Positions 1 to 6,064 of a stretch of DNA of 40,095 bases are shown in pieces. The stretch covers positions 1-40,095 of the forward strand of contig NZ_JACBXD010000072.1 in the NCBI RefSeq assembly GCF_013870525.1. The letters are read 5' to 3'. Under the pieces are notes generated by a model. That model was not told the DNA's origin, searched no databases, and saw only the letters and a list, made by a program, of their open reading frames with translations. How positions within the stretch are numbered: the stretch's first letter is position 1; every line of letters starts with the position of its first letter. The translations under genes were made by a program, and so were the position numbers. This stretch comes from Amycolatopsis pittospori. GTDB taxonomy: Bacteria; Actinomycetota; Actinomycetes; Mycobacteriales; Pseudonocardiaceae.

Positions 1-912
1 CAGCGCCAGCGTCCACGGCAGGGCGGCGACACCCGACATCAGCGGGCTCATCCCGAGCAGGTTCTGTGTCTGCAACACGAAGACGAGCAGGAAACCGGCG
101 ATCGAGAACGCCGTCACGCCGGTGAGCACGGTGGCGATGCGGTAGCCGCGGTCCCGGTAGAGGCCCAGCGGGATCAGCGGATCGGGTCTCCCCCGCTCCC
201 AGAGCACGAACGCGGCCAGCGCGACGATCGCGACGGCGAAGCCCACGATCGTGCCTTCGCTCTCGATCAGGCCGTAGACGACTCCGACCAGGCCGAGCGT
301 CACCAGCAGCACGCCGACGACGTCGAAGCGATGCGGCTTGCCGGTGCGCGCGTCCGGCACCACGCGCAGCGCGAGGACGATACCGGCGAGACCGACCGGG
401 ACGTTGAGCAGGAACACCGACTGCCAGCCGAATTCGGTGACCAGCAGCCCGCCGAGCGTGGGCCCGCTGATCGCGGCGATCCCGGCGACCGCGGTGAACA
501 GGCCGAACGCGGCCCCACGCCGGTCGGCCGGGAAGATCGCCGCGATCAGTACGAACGCCTGCGGGCTCAGGATCGCGGCGCCGATCCCCTGCGCGGCCCG
601 GGCGGCGATGAGCCAGGCGGGGTCGTTCGCGAGCCCGCAGAGCGCCGAGGCGACGGTGAACACGGCGAGCCCCAGCACGAACAGCCGTCGCGGTCCGGCC
701 AGGTCGCCGAGCCTTCCGAAGAAGACCAAAAGCGACGCGAGGGCCAGCAGATAGCCGTTGAGGATCCAGAGGATCTCGCCGATCCCGACGTCGAGCCTGG
801 TCATCATGTCGGGCACGGCGGTGTTGACGATGGTGGTGTCCAGCAGCACGAGGAAGTTCGCGATGCAGAGCACCCCGAGGACACGCCACGGATTCGTCCC
901 GGCCTTCTTCAA
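1..912 (-). CDS. DHA2-type MFS drug exporter, C-terminus outside window
   Basis: The reading frame runs off the left edge, so about 304 N-terminal residues are visible. It encodes a polytopic membrane protein of the 14-helix drug:H+ antiporter family. The first helix carries LLDTTIVNTAVP, the usual TM1 signature of this family. FFGRLGDLAGPRR is the loop 2-3 motif A, and GPTLGGLL is the motif C region. The start is a TTG at 912 with AAGGGAG seven bases upstream. An upstream GTG is out of frame. It lies 75 bases downstream of the 63-aa peptide gene on the same strand and may be co-transcribed with it. Exporters of this type often serve as self-resistance pumps beside antibiotic clusters, including enediynes. 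Its cargo here could be the enediyne or a modified peptide. The family is clear and the cargo is a guess. Confidence 0.85.
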   Translation of the reverse strand, partial: MKKAGTNPWRVLGVLCIANFLVLLDTTIVNTAVPDMMTRLDVGIGEILWILNGYLLALASLLVFFGRLGDLAGPRRLFVLGLAVFTVASALCGLANDPAWLIAARAAQGIGAAILSPQAFVLIAAIFPADRRGAAFGLFTAVAGIAAISGPTLGGLLVTEFGWQSVFLLNVPVGLAGIVLALRVVPDARTGKPHRFDVVGVLLVTLGLVGVVYGLIESEGTIVGFAVAIVALAAFVLWERGRPDPLIPLGLYRDRGYRIATVLTGVTAFSIAGFLLVFVLQTQNLLGMSPLMSGVAALPWTLAL

Positions 913-987
913 CGCGCTCTCCCTTCCCGCGCACGCGAACCGGCCGCCTCTCGCGTTCGGGGCGCGGGAGACGGCCGGCGGGTGCTC

Positions 988-1179
988 TCAGCTCGCCTCG
1001 GCCAGGGGCGGAGCGGTACAGCAGGCTCCGGTGAAGCAGTCGAAGACCTGCCCGCCCGGCCGGTTGGTCCAGTTGTCGAAGCGGTCGATCACCAGGTCGA
1101 CCTGGCTTCCGGCGGTGTCGGTGTCGATCCCCCGGCCGGCGAAGAGCGAGCGGACGTTGTCGGTCACAGCGTTCTTCAT
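988..1179 (-). CDS. 63-aa protein with Cys-rich C-terminus; possible RiPP precursor
   Basis: I do not recognise this family. The ATG at 1179 has GGGAG seven bases upstream. The first 40 residues are polar and leader-like. A PGG (41-43) precedes a short tail holding Cys48, Cys53 and Cys54, with Thr50, Thr55 and a terminal Ser63 (tail motif CFTGACCTAPP). A leader, a Gly-Gly, then a Cys/Thr/Ser tail is the architecture of many modified-peptide precursors, including substrates of YcaO cyclodehydratases. One is encoded at 27592-29868. An exporter gene follows directly. Alternatives are a metal-binding microprotein or a small redox protein. The open frame and ribosome site are seen. The precursor role is inference and nothing ties it physically to the distant YcaO. 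Confidence 0.6.
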   Translation of the reverse strand: MKNAVTDNVRSLFAGRGIDTDTAGSQVDLVIDRFDNWTNRPGGQVFDCFTGACCTAPPLAEAS

Positions 1180-1631
1180 CGAGTGGCTCCCAGGCGTTTC
1201 GGTGGTTTGCGTGGTGTTCCTTCGATGAGGAAATCGTGCTTCCCGGGGCTGGTTCGCAACCAGTGCCAGGCATCATCGGGGAGCCGTGCTTTTCACCTAC
1301 GCCAGAAGGTTCTCCTGGACTGCTCCACTTCCGCGATCATGACCATCGCATGGAGCAGCCGGCCGCGTTTCCGGTGACGGAGCGCGACCGGCTGGGCTTA
1401 ACGGGCGACAGTGACCGAGTGTGGTCAATTCAGCGAGCGAGTACCACGAATGGCTTAGTCATGCGCCGGCTCACGTAACGCGTTTCGCCCTCTGAATGCG
1501 CGGCGAGCAAGAGGGGCGAGGCCCGGCTCGACCTGGCCGAGAGGCGGTGTTGCGAAAGCCACTTTCGCAACGTTGAAGGTTGCGAAAGTGGCTTTCGCAA
1601 CCTCGCGCGATGGCAGGCCGCGGGGACGTGA
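1180..1631. other. Intergenic region, 452 bases
   Basis: There is no convincing gene here. An 80-codon plus-strand frame (1236-1478) has poor composition and no good ribosome site. The stretch is relatively AT-richer around 1300-1480 and probably holds the promoter of the 63-aa peptide gene. The hairpin at 1549-1601 lies at its right side, just past the stop of the AhpD-like gene. Confidence 0.6.
1549..1601. repeat. Perfect 23-bp inverted repeat, nested palindrome; likely terminator
   Basis: The left arm is 1549-1571, the loop is the 7 bases 1572-1578, and the right arm is 1579-1601. The arms are exact reverse complements. Each arm is itself an imperfect palindrome built on GTTGCGAAAG and CTTTCGCAAC, so cruciform or alternative foldings are possible. 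It sits 31 bases past the stop of the AhpD-like gene. It probably ends that operon and may also be a dispersed repeat. Confidence 0.8.
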
Positions 1632-2177
1632 TCAACCGGCGAGAAGCTCCGCGAGACCGGCGTAACCGCCGTCCTTGAGCCGCACACCCGAGGTCTTCGC
1701 GTAGGCGGCGTCCGCGCGGATCCCGAGTCCTTCGACCATCCGGTTCATGAAGTTGAACAGCGCGCAGACGAGGACGGCGTCGTGCAGCGCGGCCTCGTCC
1801 CAGCCCGCCGCGAACACGGCTTCGGCGTCGGCTTCGGTCATCTGAGACGGCGTCCGCGTCAGCTTGCCCACGTAGGCCAGCACCGGCTTCATGCGCGCGT
1901 CGACGGGCGAGGAGTCCAGATCGGCCAGCGCGGCCGTCAGAAGTCCTTCCGGCACGCCGAAAGCCTCCGCGGTGACCGTGTGGACCCCGTGGCAGTACTG
2001 GCAATCGTTGACGCCGGAGACGTACGCGGCGATCAGTTCCCGCTCGCCCGCGCCGAACGCCGACGGCGCCCGCATGACGAGTTCGTGGAAGTCCAGCAGC
2101 CGCGACGCCGGGGCGGGGAACTTCTGGAAGACCTGCAGCAACGTGGTGTCAGTCGGTAAAGACTTGAGATAGGACAT
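1632..2177 (-). CDS. AhpD-like (carboxymuconolactone decarboxylase family) protein
   Basis: This 181-aa protein carries the AhpD peroxidase signature: Cys59, Cys62 and His66 in NDCQYCHGVH, after a conserved upstream helix. Members use the CxxC pair for thiol-disulfide or peroxide chemistry, and some are only distant relatives of the decarboxylases that named the family. The C-terminal half (LFNFMNRMVEGLGI) is typical of the alkylhydroperoxidase-like branch. The ATG at 2177 overlaps the preceding gene by 29 bases, with GGGGAG 11 bases upstream. It is the last gene of a four-gene operon starting at 4494 and is followed by a hairpin. A second, larger AhpD-like protein closes the enediyne operon at 15136, so thiol redox protection against a radical-forming product is a reasonable but untested idea. 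Confidence 0.85.
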   Translation of the reverse strand: MSYLKSLPTDTTLLQVFQKFPAPASRLLDFHELVMRAPSAFGAGERELIAAYVSGVNDCQYCHGVHTVTAEAFGVPEGLLTAALADLDSSPVDARMKPVLAYVGKLTRTPSQMTEADAEAVFAAGWDEAALHDAVLVCALFNFMNRMVEGLGIRADAAYAKTSGVRLKDGGYAGLAELLAG

Positions 2178-2625
2178 CGCGTGTACTACTCCCCTTTTCC
2201 GGCGTCCGTCCGTGTTCGGCGAACTTGTCGACGTCGTCGCGGCGCAGCCAGCAGGCCGCGAGACAGGCGACCGAGGCCGGTCCCAGCCCGGTCACCGTGG
2301 CGGTGACCCGCGCGGTGGTCTGTTCCCATTCTTTCCGGAGGGAACCGGCCGCCGTCATCTCCGGGCCTGCGGCGATCAGCGGGCGGACCGCGCGCCAGCG
2401 GGTGATGCCCGCCGCGACCATCGCGGCGGTGTCCAGGGCGAGCGCGTCGTGCCTGGCCTGGTCGACGGCGAGGGCGACGAGCGCGGGTTCGTCGGCGATC
2501 CGCGCGAGGCCGACGCCGGCGAGCAGGCGTTCGGCGTCCAGTCCCATCAGGATCACCCCGGCCTCGGTCGACGGGGCGTCGTCGATCGAGGGCAGGGTGA
2601 ACCGGGAGTCGTAGGGCTCAGACAT
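2149..2625 (-). CDS. Unrecognised 158-aa protein
   Basis: I do not recognise a family with certainty. The protein is soluble, Ala-rich and mostly helical. It has no signal peptide or membrane segment. CLAACWLRRDD near residue 123 is the only notable Cys-containing stretch. The ATG at 2625 overlaps the stop of the upstream flavoprotein by 8 bases, which indicates translational coupling. Its stop lies inside the start of the AhpD-like gene. Tight coupling on both sides suggests that it works with the flavoprotein and the AhpD-like protein. No catalytic motif is visible. Confidence 0.75.
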   Translation of the reverse strand: MSEPYDSRFTLPSIDDAPSTEAGVILMGLDAERLLAGVGLARIADEPALVALAVDQARHDALALDTAAMVAAGITRWRAVRPLIAAGPEMTAAGSLRKEWEQTTARVTATVTGLGPASVACLAACWLRRDDVDKFAEHGRTPEKGSSTRDVLSQVFTD

Positions 2626-3937
2626 GGGTGACGTCCTTCGCGGTGGTCCGCAGCGGGGCGTCCCGGCGCAGGTTCTCCGCGACGGTGGCCGCGACCCGTG
2701 CGGTGGCGACGCGATGGCCGTCGATGTTGCGGGCGGCCGGGCCCAGCGCCATTCCCGCGGCGGCGCCGACGGCGAAGACGCGGGGAGCACCTGTGTAGGC
2801 GAAGGTGCGCTCATCGAGCTCAGGCCAGCCGCCGCGGTCGAGGACGGCGGCGTCGGGCATGAGGGCGTCCCCGATCGACGGCGTGGTTCCCAGCGCCAGG
2901 ACGGCGTGGTCGACGGCGACCGTCTCACCGTCGTCGAGGTGGAGGCGGACGCCCGGCGTCACCTTCTTGATCGCCTTGCCTCGGTGCACGACCAGACGGC
3001 CTTCGGCTTCGGCCGCTTCGAGCAGCGGGCGGAACTCGAACATGATCGACGCACGCCGGAAGCGGCCCATCAGTTCGAGCCTGCCGGACCAGTCCACGCC
3101 GTCGAAGCGGGCGCGGCCTTCCGGGCGGAAGAACGACGAGTTGACGTCGGCGCATTGGTAGCGCTCGCCTGCTTCGCGGACCACCCAGTGCACCTCGCGG
3201 CCCTGGGCGAGTCCGTTGGTGATCAGATGCGCGGCGGTGAGGCCCGCGCCGACGACGGCGAGCCGTTTTCCGCCGGCGGGAACGGGTTCGTCCCAGTAGG
3301 TCACGGCGCGCGGCGGATACCCCCCGCCCCACCAGTGATCCGGCGCGGACCGGCGTTCCTCGCCGAGGCACAGGACCGCGTGGCGCGCGGTGACGGAGAA
3401 CCGGTCGGCGCGCACGGTGACCGCGTCCGACGTCGGCAGGACCTCACGGACCGAACCGCGCCAGGTCCGCTCGGTGACGTGATGGCTGGCGGCGAGATGC
3501 GTGCAGTAGGCCTCGAAGACGTCGACGGGGACGACCGAGCGGTGCCCGGCCTGCGCCATCCGGATCTCGCGGCGTTCGACCGGGGTCAGCACCGACCAGT
3601 GCAGCCGGGCGAAGTCCAGCAGTTCGCAGTCGCGGTAGCCCTCGACGCCGGGGTGATGTTCGTACGGCGAGCGCAGTACGCGCTGCCCGAGGAGATCGAT
3701 GCGGTCGAAGAAGCGGCCGCAGGGACGGCCGTCGCGGTCCACGATGACGATGTCGTGCACCCCGTGGTGCCACAACGCCGAAGCGACGGCGAGCCCGGCC
3801 GGGCCGGCACCGACGATGACGACGTCGGCACCGGGCGGCGGGGCGGCGGTGACGGCCGCGCGGGTGGCCGGGAGGACCGGCCATTCCCGTCCGCGCGGCG
3901 ATTCGAGCAGATGGGGTTCGGGAACGAAGGTGATCAC
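2618..3937 (-). CDS. FAD/NAD(P)-binding oxidoreductase (monooxygenase-like)
   Basis: This 439-aa flavoprotein has a first Rossmann motif VGAGPAGLA (residues 42-50) for FAD and a second, VVGAGLTAAH (about 228-237), for NAD(P)H. A C-terminal LALGTTPSIGDAL segment and AVGAAAGMALGP close the FAD site. This two-dinucleotide layout is that of class B flavin monooxygenases and lysine/ornithine N-hydroxylase relatives. The substrate cannot be read from sequence. The ATG at 3937 lies 8 bases after the stop of the 182-aa gene, and its own stop overlaps the next gene. It could hydroxylate or oxidise a small molecule, an enediyne intermediate or a peptide. The fold is clear and the role is not. Confidence 0.85.
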   Translation of the reverse strand: MITFVPEPHLLESPRGREWPVLPATRAAVTAAPPPGADVVIVGAGPAGLAVASALWHHGVHDIVIVDRDGRPCGRFFDRIDLLGQRVLRSPYEHHPGVEGYRDCELLDFARLHWSVLTPVERREIRMAQAGHRSVVPVDVFEAYCTHLAASHHVTERTWRGSVREVLPTSDAVTVRADRFSVTARHAVLCLGEERRSAPDHWWGGGYPPRAVTYWDEPVPAGGKRLAVVGAGLTAAHLITNGLAQGREVHWVVREAGERYQCADVNSSFFRPEGRARFDGVDWSGRLELMGRFRRASIMFEFRPLLEAAEAEGRLVVHRGKAIKKVTPGVRLHLDDGETVAVDHAVLALGTTPSIGDALMPDAAVLDRGGWPELDERTFAYTGAPRVFAVGAAAGMALGPAARNIDGHRVATARVAATVAENLRRDAPLRTTAKDVTHV

Positions 3938-3945
3938 GGCCGGAC

Positions 3946-4494
3946 TCAGCCGATCACGGTCACCGGGACGATCAGCTCGATCACGGGGCGCTGCTTCATC
4001 CCGTTGCTGATCAGTTCTTCCAGGGTCTGCTGGGACTGCTCGGCGGTGTCGGTGGCGATGGGGCTGTAGCGCGAGTAGGAGTAGGTCGGCTTCCGGCCGC
4101 CCGCCTCCAGCGAGTACACCTTCAGCACCGCTTCGCCGGGACGGACTTCACCGTCGTAGAAGGTGAGTCGACGCTGGTCCGGCGTCATGAAGGACTTGGA
4201 GAACTGGCGGGAGAGCACGAGCGTCTCGGCGTCGTTGACGAACGTCGAGTCCTCGTCGGTGACGACCTGCATCGCGACCCAGGTCTTGTCGGTCAGGTTG
4301 GTCTCGGATTTGATCACCTGCCAGCGGCCCGGCTCCGGGAGGTTGACGCTGACCGACACGTCGTGCTCGGTGGTGTCGATCGCGCCGGAGATCATCAGCA
4401 CCCGGCGGCGGACGTCGGCCACTCCGGCCATCTGGATGTCACGCGCGCGTACCCGCGTGGACACATCCAATCCAGGAAATTCGGGTGACGACAT
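3946..4494 (-). CDS. Unrecognised 182-aa, beta-rich protein
   Basis: I do not recognise the family. The protein is hydrophilic, has no signal peptide or membrane helix and no cysteine, and alternates polar and aliphatic residues over long stretches (for example VSVSVNLPEPGRWQVI), which suggests a beta-sandwich or barrel. A start at ATG 4494 is well supported by GGAGG seven bases upstream. It is the first gene of an operon that continues with the flavoprotein, the 158-aa protein and the AhpD-like protein. A non-catalytic binding or chaperone role is possible for such a fold, but the sequence offers no direct proof. Confidence 0.75.
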   Translation of the reverse strand: MSSPEFPGLDVSTRVRARDIQMAGVADVRRRVLMISGAIDTTEHDVSVSVNLPEPGRWQVIKSETNLTDKTWVAMQVVTDEDSTFVNDAETLVLSRQFSKSFMTPDQRRLTFYDGEVRPGEAVLKVYSLEAGGRKPTYSYSRYSPIATDTAEQSQQTLEELISNGMKQRPVIELIVPVTVIG

Positions 4495-4720
4495 TTTCGT
4501 GCCTCCAGACCTCGATTACCGCACTCTTTAGACCACGCAGTAGCAACGGCAGAATTTCCCCATCCGTAAACACGGAAAGAATTTCATGCCGCCGCGGACG
4601 ATGTCAAGGTGAGGAACGCATGATCCACTACTGCGAAAGGCTGCCGGTACAAGTCACGGTACTGGGCCGTTCAGCGGTATGAATCCTGCTCTTCCCGGAC
4701 TCACCCGCCCGCGTACCAGG

Positions 4721-5029
4721 TCAGGAGCCGTCGGAGTCCTCGGCCCACGCCGCGGCGGGCGTCCCGTGCTCCAGCGCGCCGATATAGACGATCTCGAACG
4801 AGGAATCGGTGCGATTGAGCCCTATCCTGACCACCAGGTCGTGTTTCACCAGAATGATGAACTGATGCGGATCGCGGCCATCTCCGAAAATGTCGTAGAT
4901 GAGAAAAGCGGATCCGTCGGCTACCGCGAAGAGGGCTTCGTAGATAACATTGCGATCGGCCTGCTGGGCGTTGACCGCCCATTCTTCCAGCACCTGCAAA
5001 CCCGACGTGAGCTGGAGGCGCATAGCCAT
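4721..5029 (-). CDS. Unrecognised 102-aa protein
   Basis: The frame is open from an ATG at 5137 (138 aa), but the first 36 codons are Arg/Pro-rich and unlike the rest. The ATG at 5029 has an excellent AGGAGG seven bases upstream, so I take that start. The protein from there is compact and mixed alpha/beta, with RLQLTSGLQVLEEWAV at the start and a core that alternates hydrophobic strands (FLIYDIFG, FIILVKHDLVVRI, FEIVYIG). It has no Cys, no signal peptide and no membrane segment. I recall similar uncharacterised proteins of about 100 aa in Pseudonocardiaceae but cannot name the family safely. It follows the 49-aa gene on the same strand and is probably co-transcribed with it. Confidence 0.65.
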   Translation of the reverse strand: MAMRLQLTSGLQVLEEWAVNAQQADRNVIYEALFAVADGSAFLIYDIFGDGRDPHQFIILVKHDLVVRIGLNRTDSSFEIVYIGALEHGTPAAAWAEDSDGS

Positions 5030-5142
5030 CCGAAGGCCTCCTCGAGGTCTCGCCGGGTCGCGGACGATCTTCATTCTCCCGCGCGCGATACCCGGTGGTC
5101 TTCTCTGTTCGTGCGGTCCCTGCTGGTCGCGACTCATGTTCT

Positions 5143-5292
5143 TCAGTTGTAGCCGAGGACGATGTTGTCGCCCGCGAACTCGTTTTCGGCGCTCTGCCTC
5201 GGTTCCGGGACGAAGGCCGTCTCCTCGGTCTCGACGATCCCGCGCGGGTCGAAATCATCGGTCACGACCCAAATTCGCACCTGTGCCGTCAT
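5143..5292 (-). CDS. 49-aa acidic microprotein
   Basis: The start is ATG 5292 with GGGAGG six bases upstream, among the strongest ribosome sites in the window. The product begins with a short hydrophobic strand (QVRIWVV), is then rich in Asp, Glu and Pro, and ends AGDNIVLGYN. It has no cysteine and few Ser/Thr, so it is a poor azole-peptide substrate. It stops six bases before the longer frame of the next gene and 113 bases before the start I prefer for it. Its function is unknown. It could be a partner or antitoxin-like microprotein, or a peptide with its own modification. Confidence 0.6.
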   Translation of the reverse strand: MTAQVRIWVVTDDFDPRGIVETEETAFVPEPRQSAENEFAGDNIVLGYN

Positions 5293-5436
5293 GACGTTCC
5301 TCCCGGCCTTCGATGAACAGCTCACTTGACAACCAAGGATGGACCCGTCCGATCGGGGGGCGATCGTGGCGTGCTCGAGGACGGCTGGAGATCGGCGATG
5401 AGCAAATAACAAGTCGCCCGCGGGGGGCTCCTGGTA

Positions 5437-5451
5437 GTGATCTGGTATCAC
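5437..5451. promoter_or_regulatory. Palindrome near the start of the microprotein operon
   Basis: GTGAT and ATCAC flank five bases (GTGATCTGGTATCAC), 22 bases before the ATG of the 37-aa gene. The position fits an operator overlapping the promoter in the divergent region 5293-5473. A TTGACA occurs at 5327-5332, but I could not find a matching -10 at proper spacing. Confidence 0.35.
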
Positions 5452-5473
5452 CCGAAAACCCAAGGAGCACACC

Positions 5474-5587
5474 ATGACCGAGCGCCTCGACCCGTACGAG
5501 ATCTACGCCGACGACGAGCTGGACGTCGACCTGCTGGGCCTGTCGTGGCCCGACCCGGCCGTCCCGGAGCAAAGGGACCGGACATGA
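5474..5587 (+). CDS. 37-aa very acidic peptide
   Basis: The ATG at 5474 has AAGGAG six bases upstream and reads 37 codons to TGA at 5585-5587. The middle is strongly acidic (YADDELDVDLLGLSW), resembling the amphipathic acidic leaders of thiopeptide and lantipeptide precursors. However, the C-terminus (PDPAVPEQRDRT) has no Cys and only one Thr, so there is no evident core to modify. The stop overlaps the start of the next gene (ATGA), so the two are translationally coupled. I do not recognise a family. Confidence 0.6.
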   Translation: MTERLDPYEIYADDELDVDLLGLSWPDPAVPEQRDRT

Positions 5588-5775
5588 GCGCCGCGGAGCG
5601 ACAGCGGACCTGCGCGGCCTGCGGGGGCCCGTTCGAGCCTGGGGAGCGAACGGACCTGGAGACCGTGGTGGCCGGCGGGGTCCTCTACGTCGCCGTGCAT
5701 CCCCACCACAGCACGTATCCCCCGCGACGGGAAACGGAGGCGGCGCACCGGTTCGCGACCGCTGTGGCGGCGTGA
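5584..5775 (+). CDS. 63-aa zinc-ribbon-like microprotein
   Basis: It starts at an ATG that overlaps the stop of the 37-aa gene. It holds CAAC at residues 10-13 and a histidine cluster HPHH at 39-42, so a small Cys2His2-type metal site is likely, although only one CxxC is present. Length 63 aa, no membrane helix. It is followed 12 bases later by the 29-bp hairpin shared with the convergent carboxylase operon. The function is unknown. Roles as a small nucleic-acid- or protein-binding zinc protein are possible. Confidence 0.65.
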   Translation: MSAAERQRTCAACGGPFEPGERTDLETVVAGGVLYVAVHPHHSTYPPRRETEAAHRFATAVAA

Positions 5776-5787
5776 CGGCCCGTGGGC

Positions 5788-5850
5788 TCAAGTCCGTGAA
5801 GGCCTCCTTGAGGGACTCTGGGTCCCTCAAGGAGGCCTTCACGGACTTGA
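5788..5850. terminator. Perfect 29-bp inverted repeat, bidirectional terminator
   Basis: The left arm is 5788-5816, the loop is the 5 bases 5817-5821 and the right arm is 5822-5850. The arms are exact reverse complements and contain the core GTGAAGGCCTCCTT. It lies between the convergent ends of the zinc-ribbon-like gene (stop 5775) and the carboxylase epsilon gene (stop 5859), so it can serve both. The core recurs in the hairpin at 15057-15109. Confidence 0.85.
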
Positions 5851-5858
5851 CACCGGGT

Positions 5859-6053
5859 TCACCGCAGGATGGATGTTCGCCAGGTCGCCGGTGCGTGCGG
5901 TGACCAGGCCGAGCGCGCGGGTGAGACAGGCGGGGGCGCCGCCGACGCGAGCGCGCTGAAGACGGCGACGAGCGCCGCCAGTTCGACGTCTTCCGGGTCC
6001 CCCCGCAGGACCCGGAAGACGGGTACCTCGTTGTCCACAGTGGACAGCGACAT
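5859..6053 (-). CDS. Acyl-CoA carboxylase epsilon subunit
   Basis: This 64-aa protein has the small-epsilon pattern: FRVLRGDPEDVELAALVAV (residues 13-31), matching the R-G-x-P-x-x-E-E-(L/I)-A-A-L-V-A-V core of AccE/PccE. A Trp-containing tail follows. In actinobacteria epsilon subunits help the beta subunit assemble with the biotinylated alpha subunit. It starts at ATG 6053, 11 bases after the beta-subunit stop, with GGGGGA upstream, and is the last gene of the PKS operon. The alpha subunit is not in this window and is presumably shared from elsewhere in the genome. Confidence 0.8.
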   Translation of the reverse strand: MSLSTVDNEVPVFRVLRGDPEDVELAALVAVFSALASAAPPPVSPARSAWSPHAPATWRTSILR

Positions 6054-6064
6054 GGGTCCCCCGT

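Noticed and set aside
331..1377. Long plus-strand frame (348 codons) antisense to the MFS exporter
   Set aside because: Arg/Gly/Asp-rich translation typical of the reverse frame of GC-rich genes. The minus-strand frame has clear MFS motifs.
1236..1478. 80-codon plus-strand frame in the 452-base spacer
   Set aside because: No ribosome site at proper distance, no family features, and mixed composition.
3946..4494. 182-aa protein as an enediyne apoprotein
   Set aside because: Beta-rich appearance is suggestive, but it lacks the signal peptide and the disulfide-forming cysteines of known apoproteins.
4620..4682. 20-codon plus-strand mini-frame with AGGTGAGG upstream
   Set aside because: Has a fair ribosome site but is too short and has no conserved feature that I can judge. 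It may be chance in the 4495-4720 spacer.
5143..5587. 49-aa and 37-aa products as azole-peptide precursors for the YcaO
   Set aside because: Neither has Cys, and their C-termini hold almost no Ser or Thr to cyclise. The 63-aa Cys-rich peptide is a better candidate.
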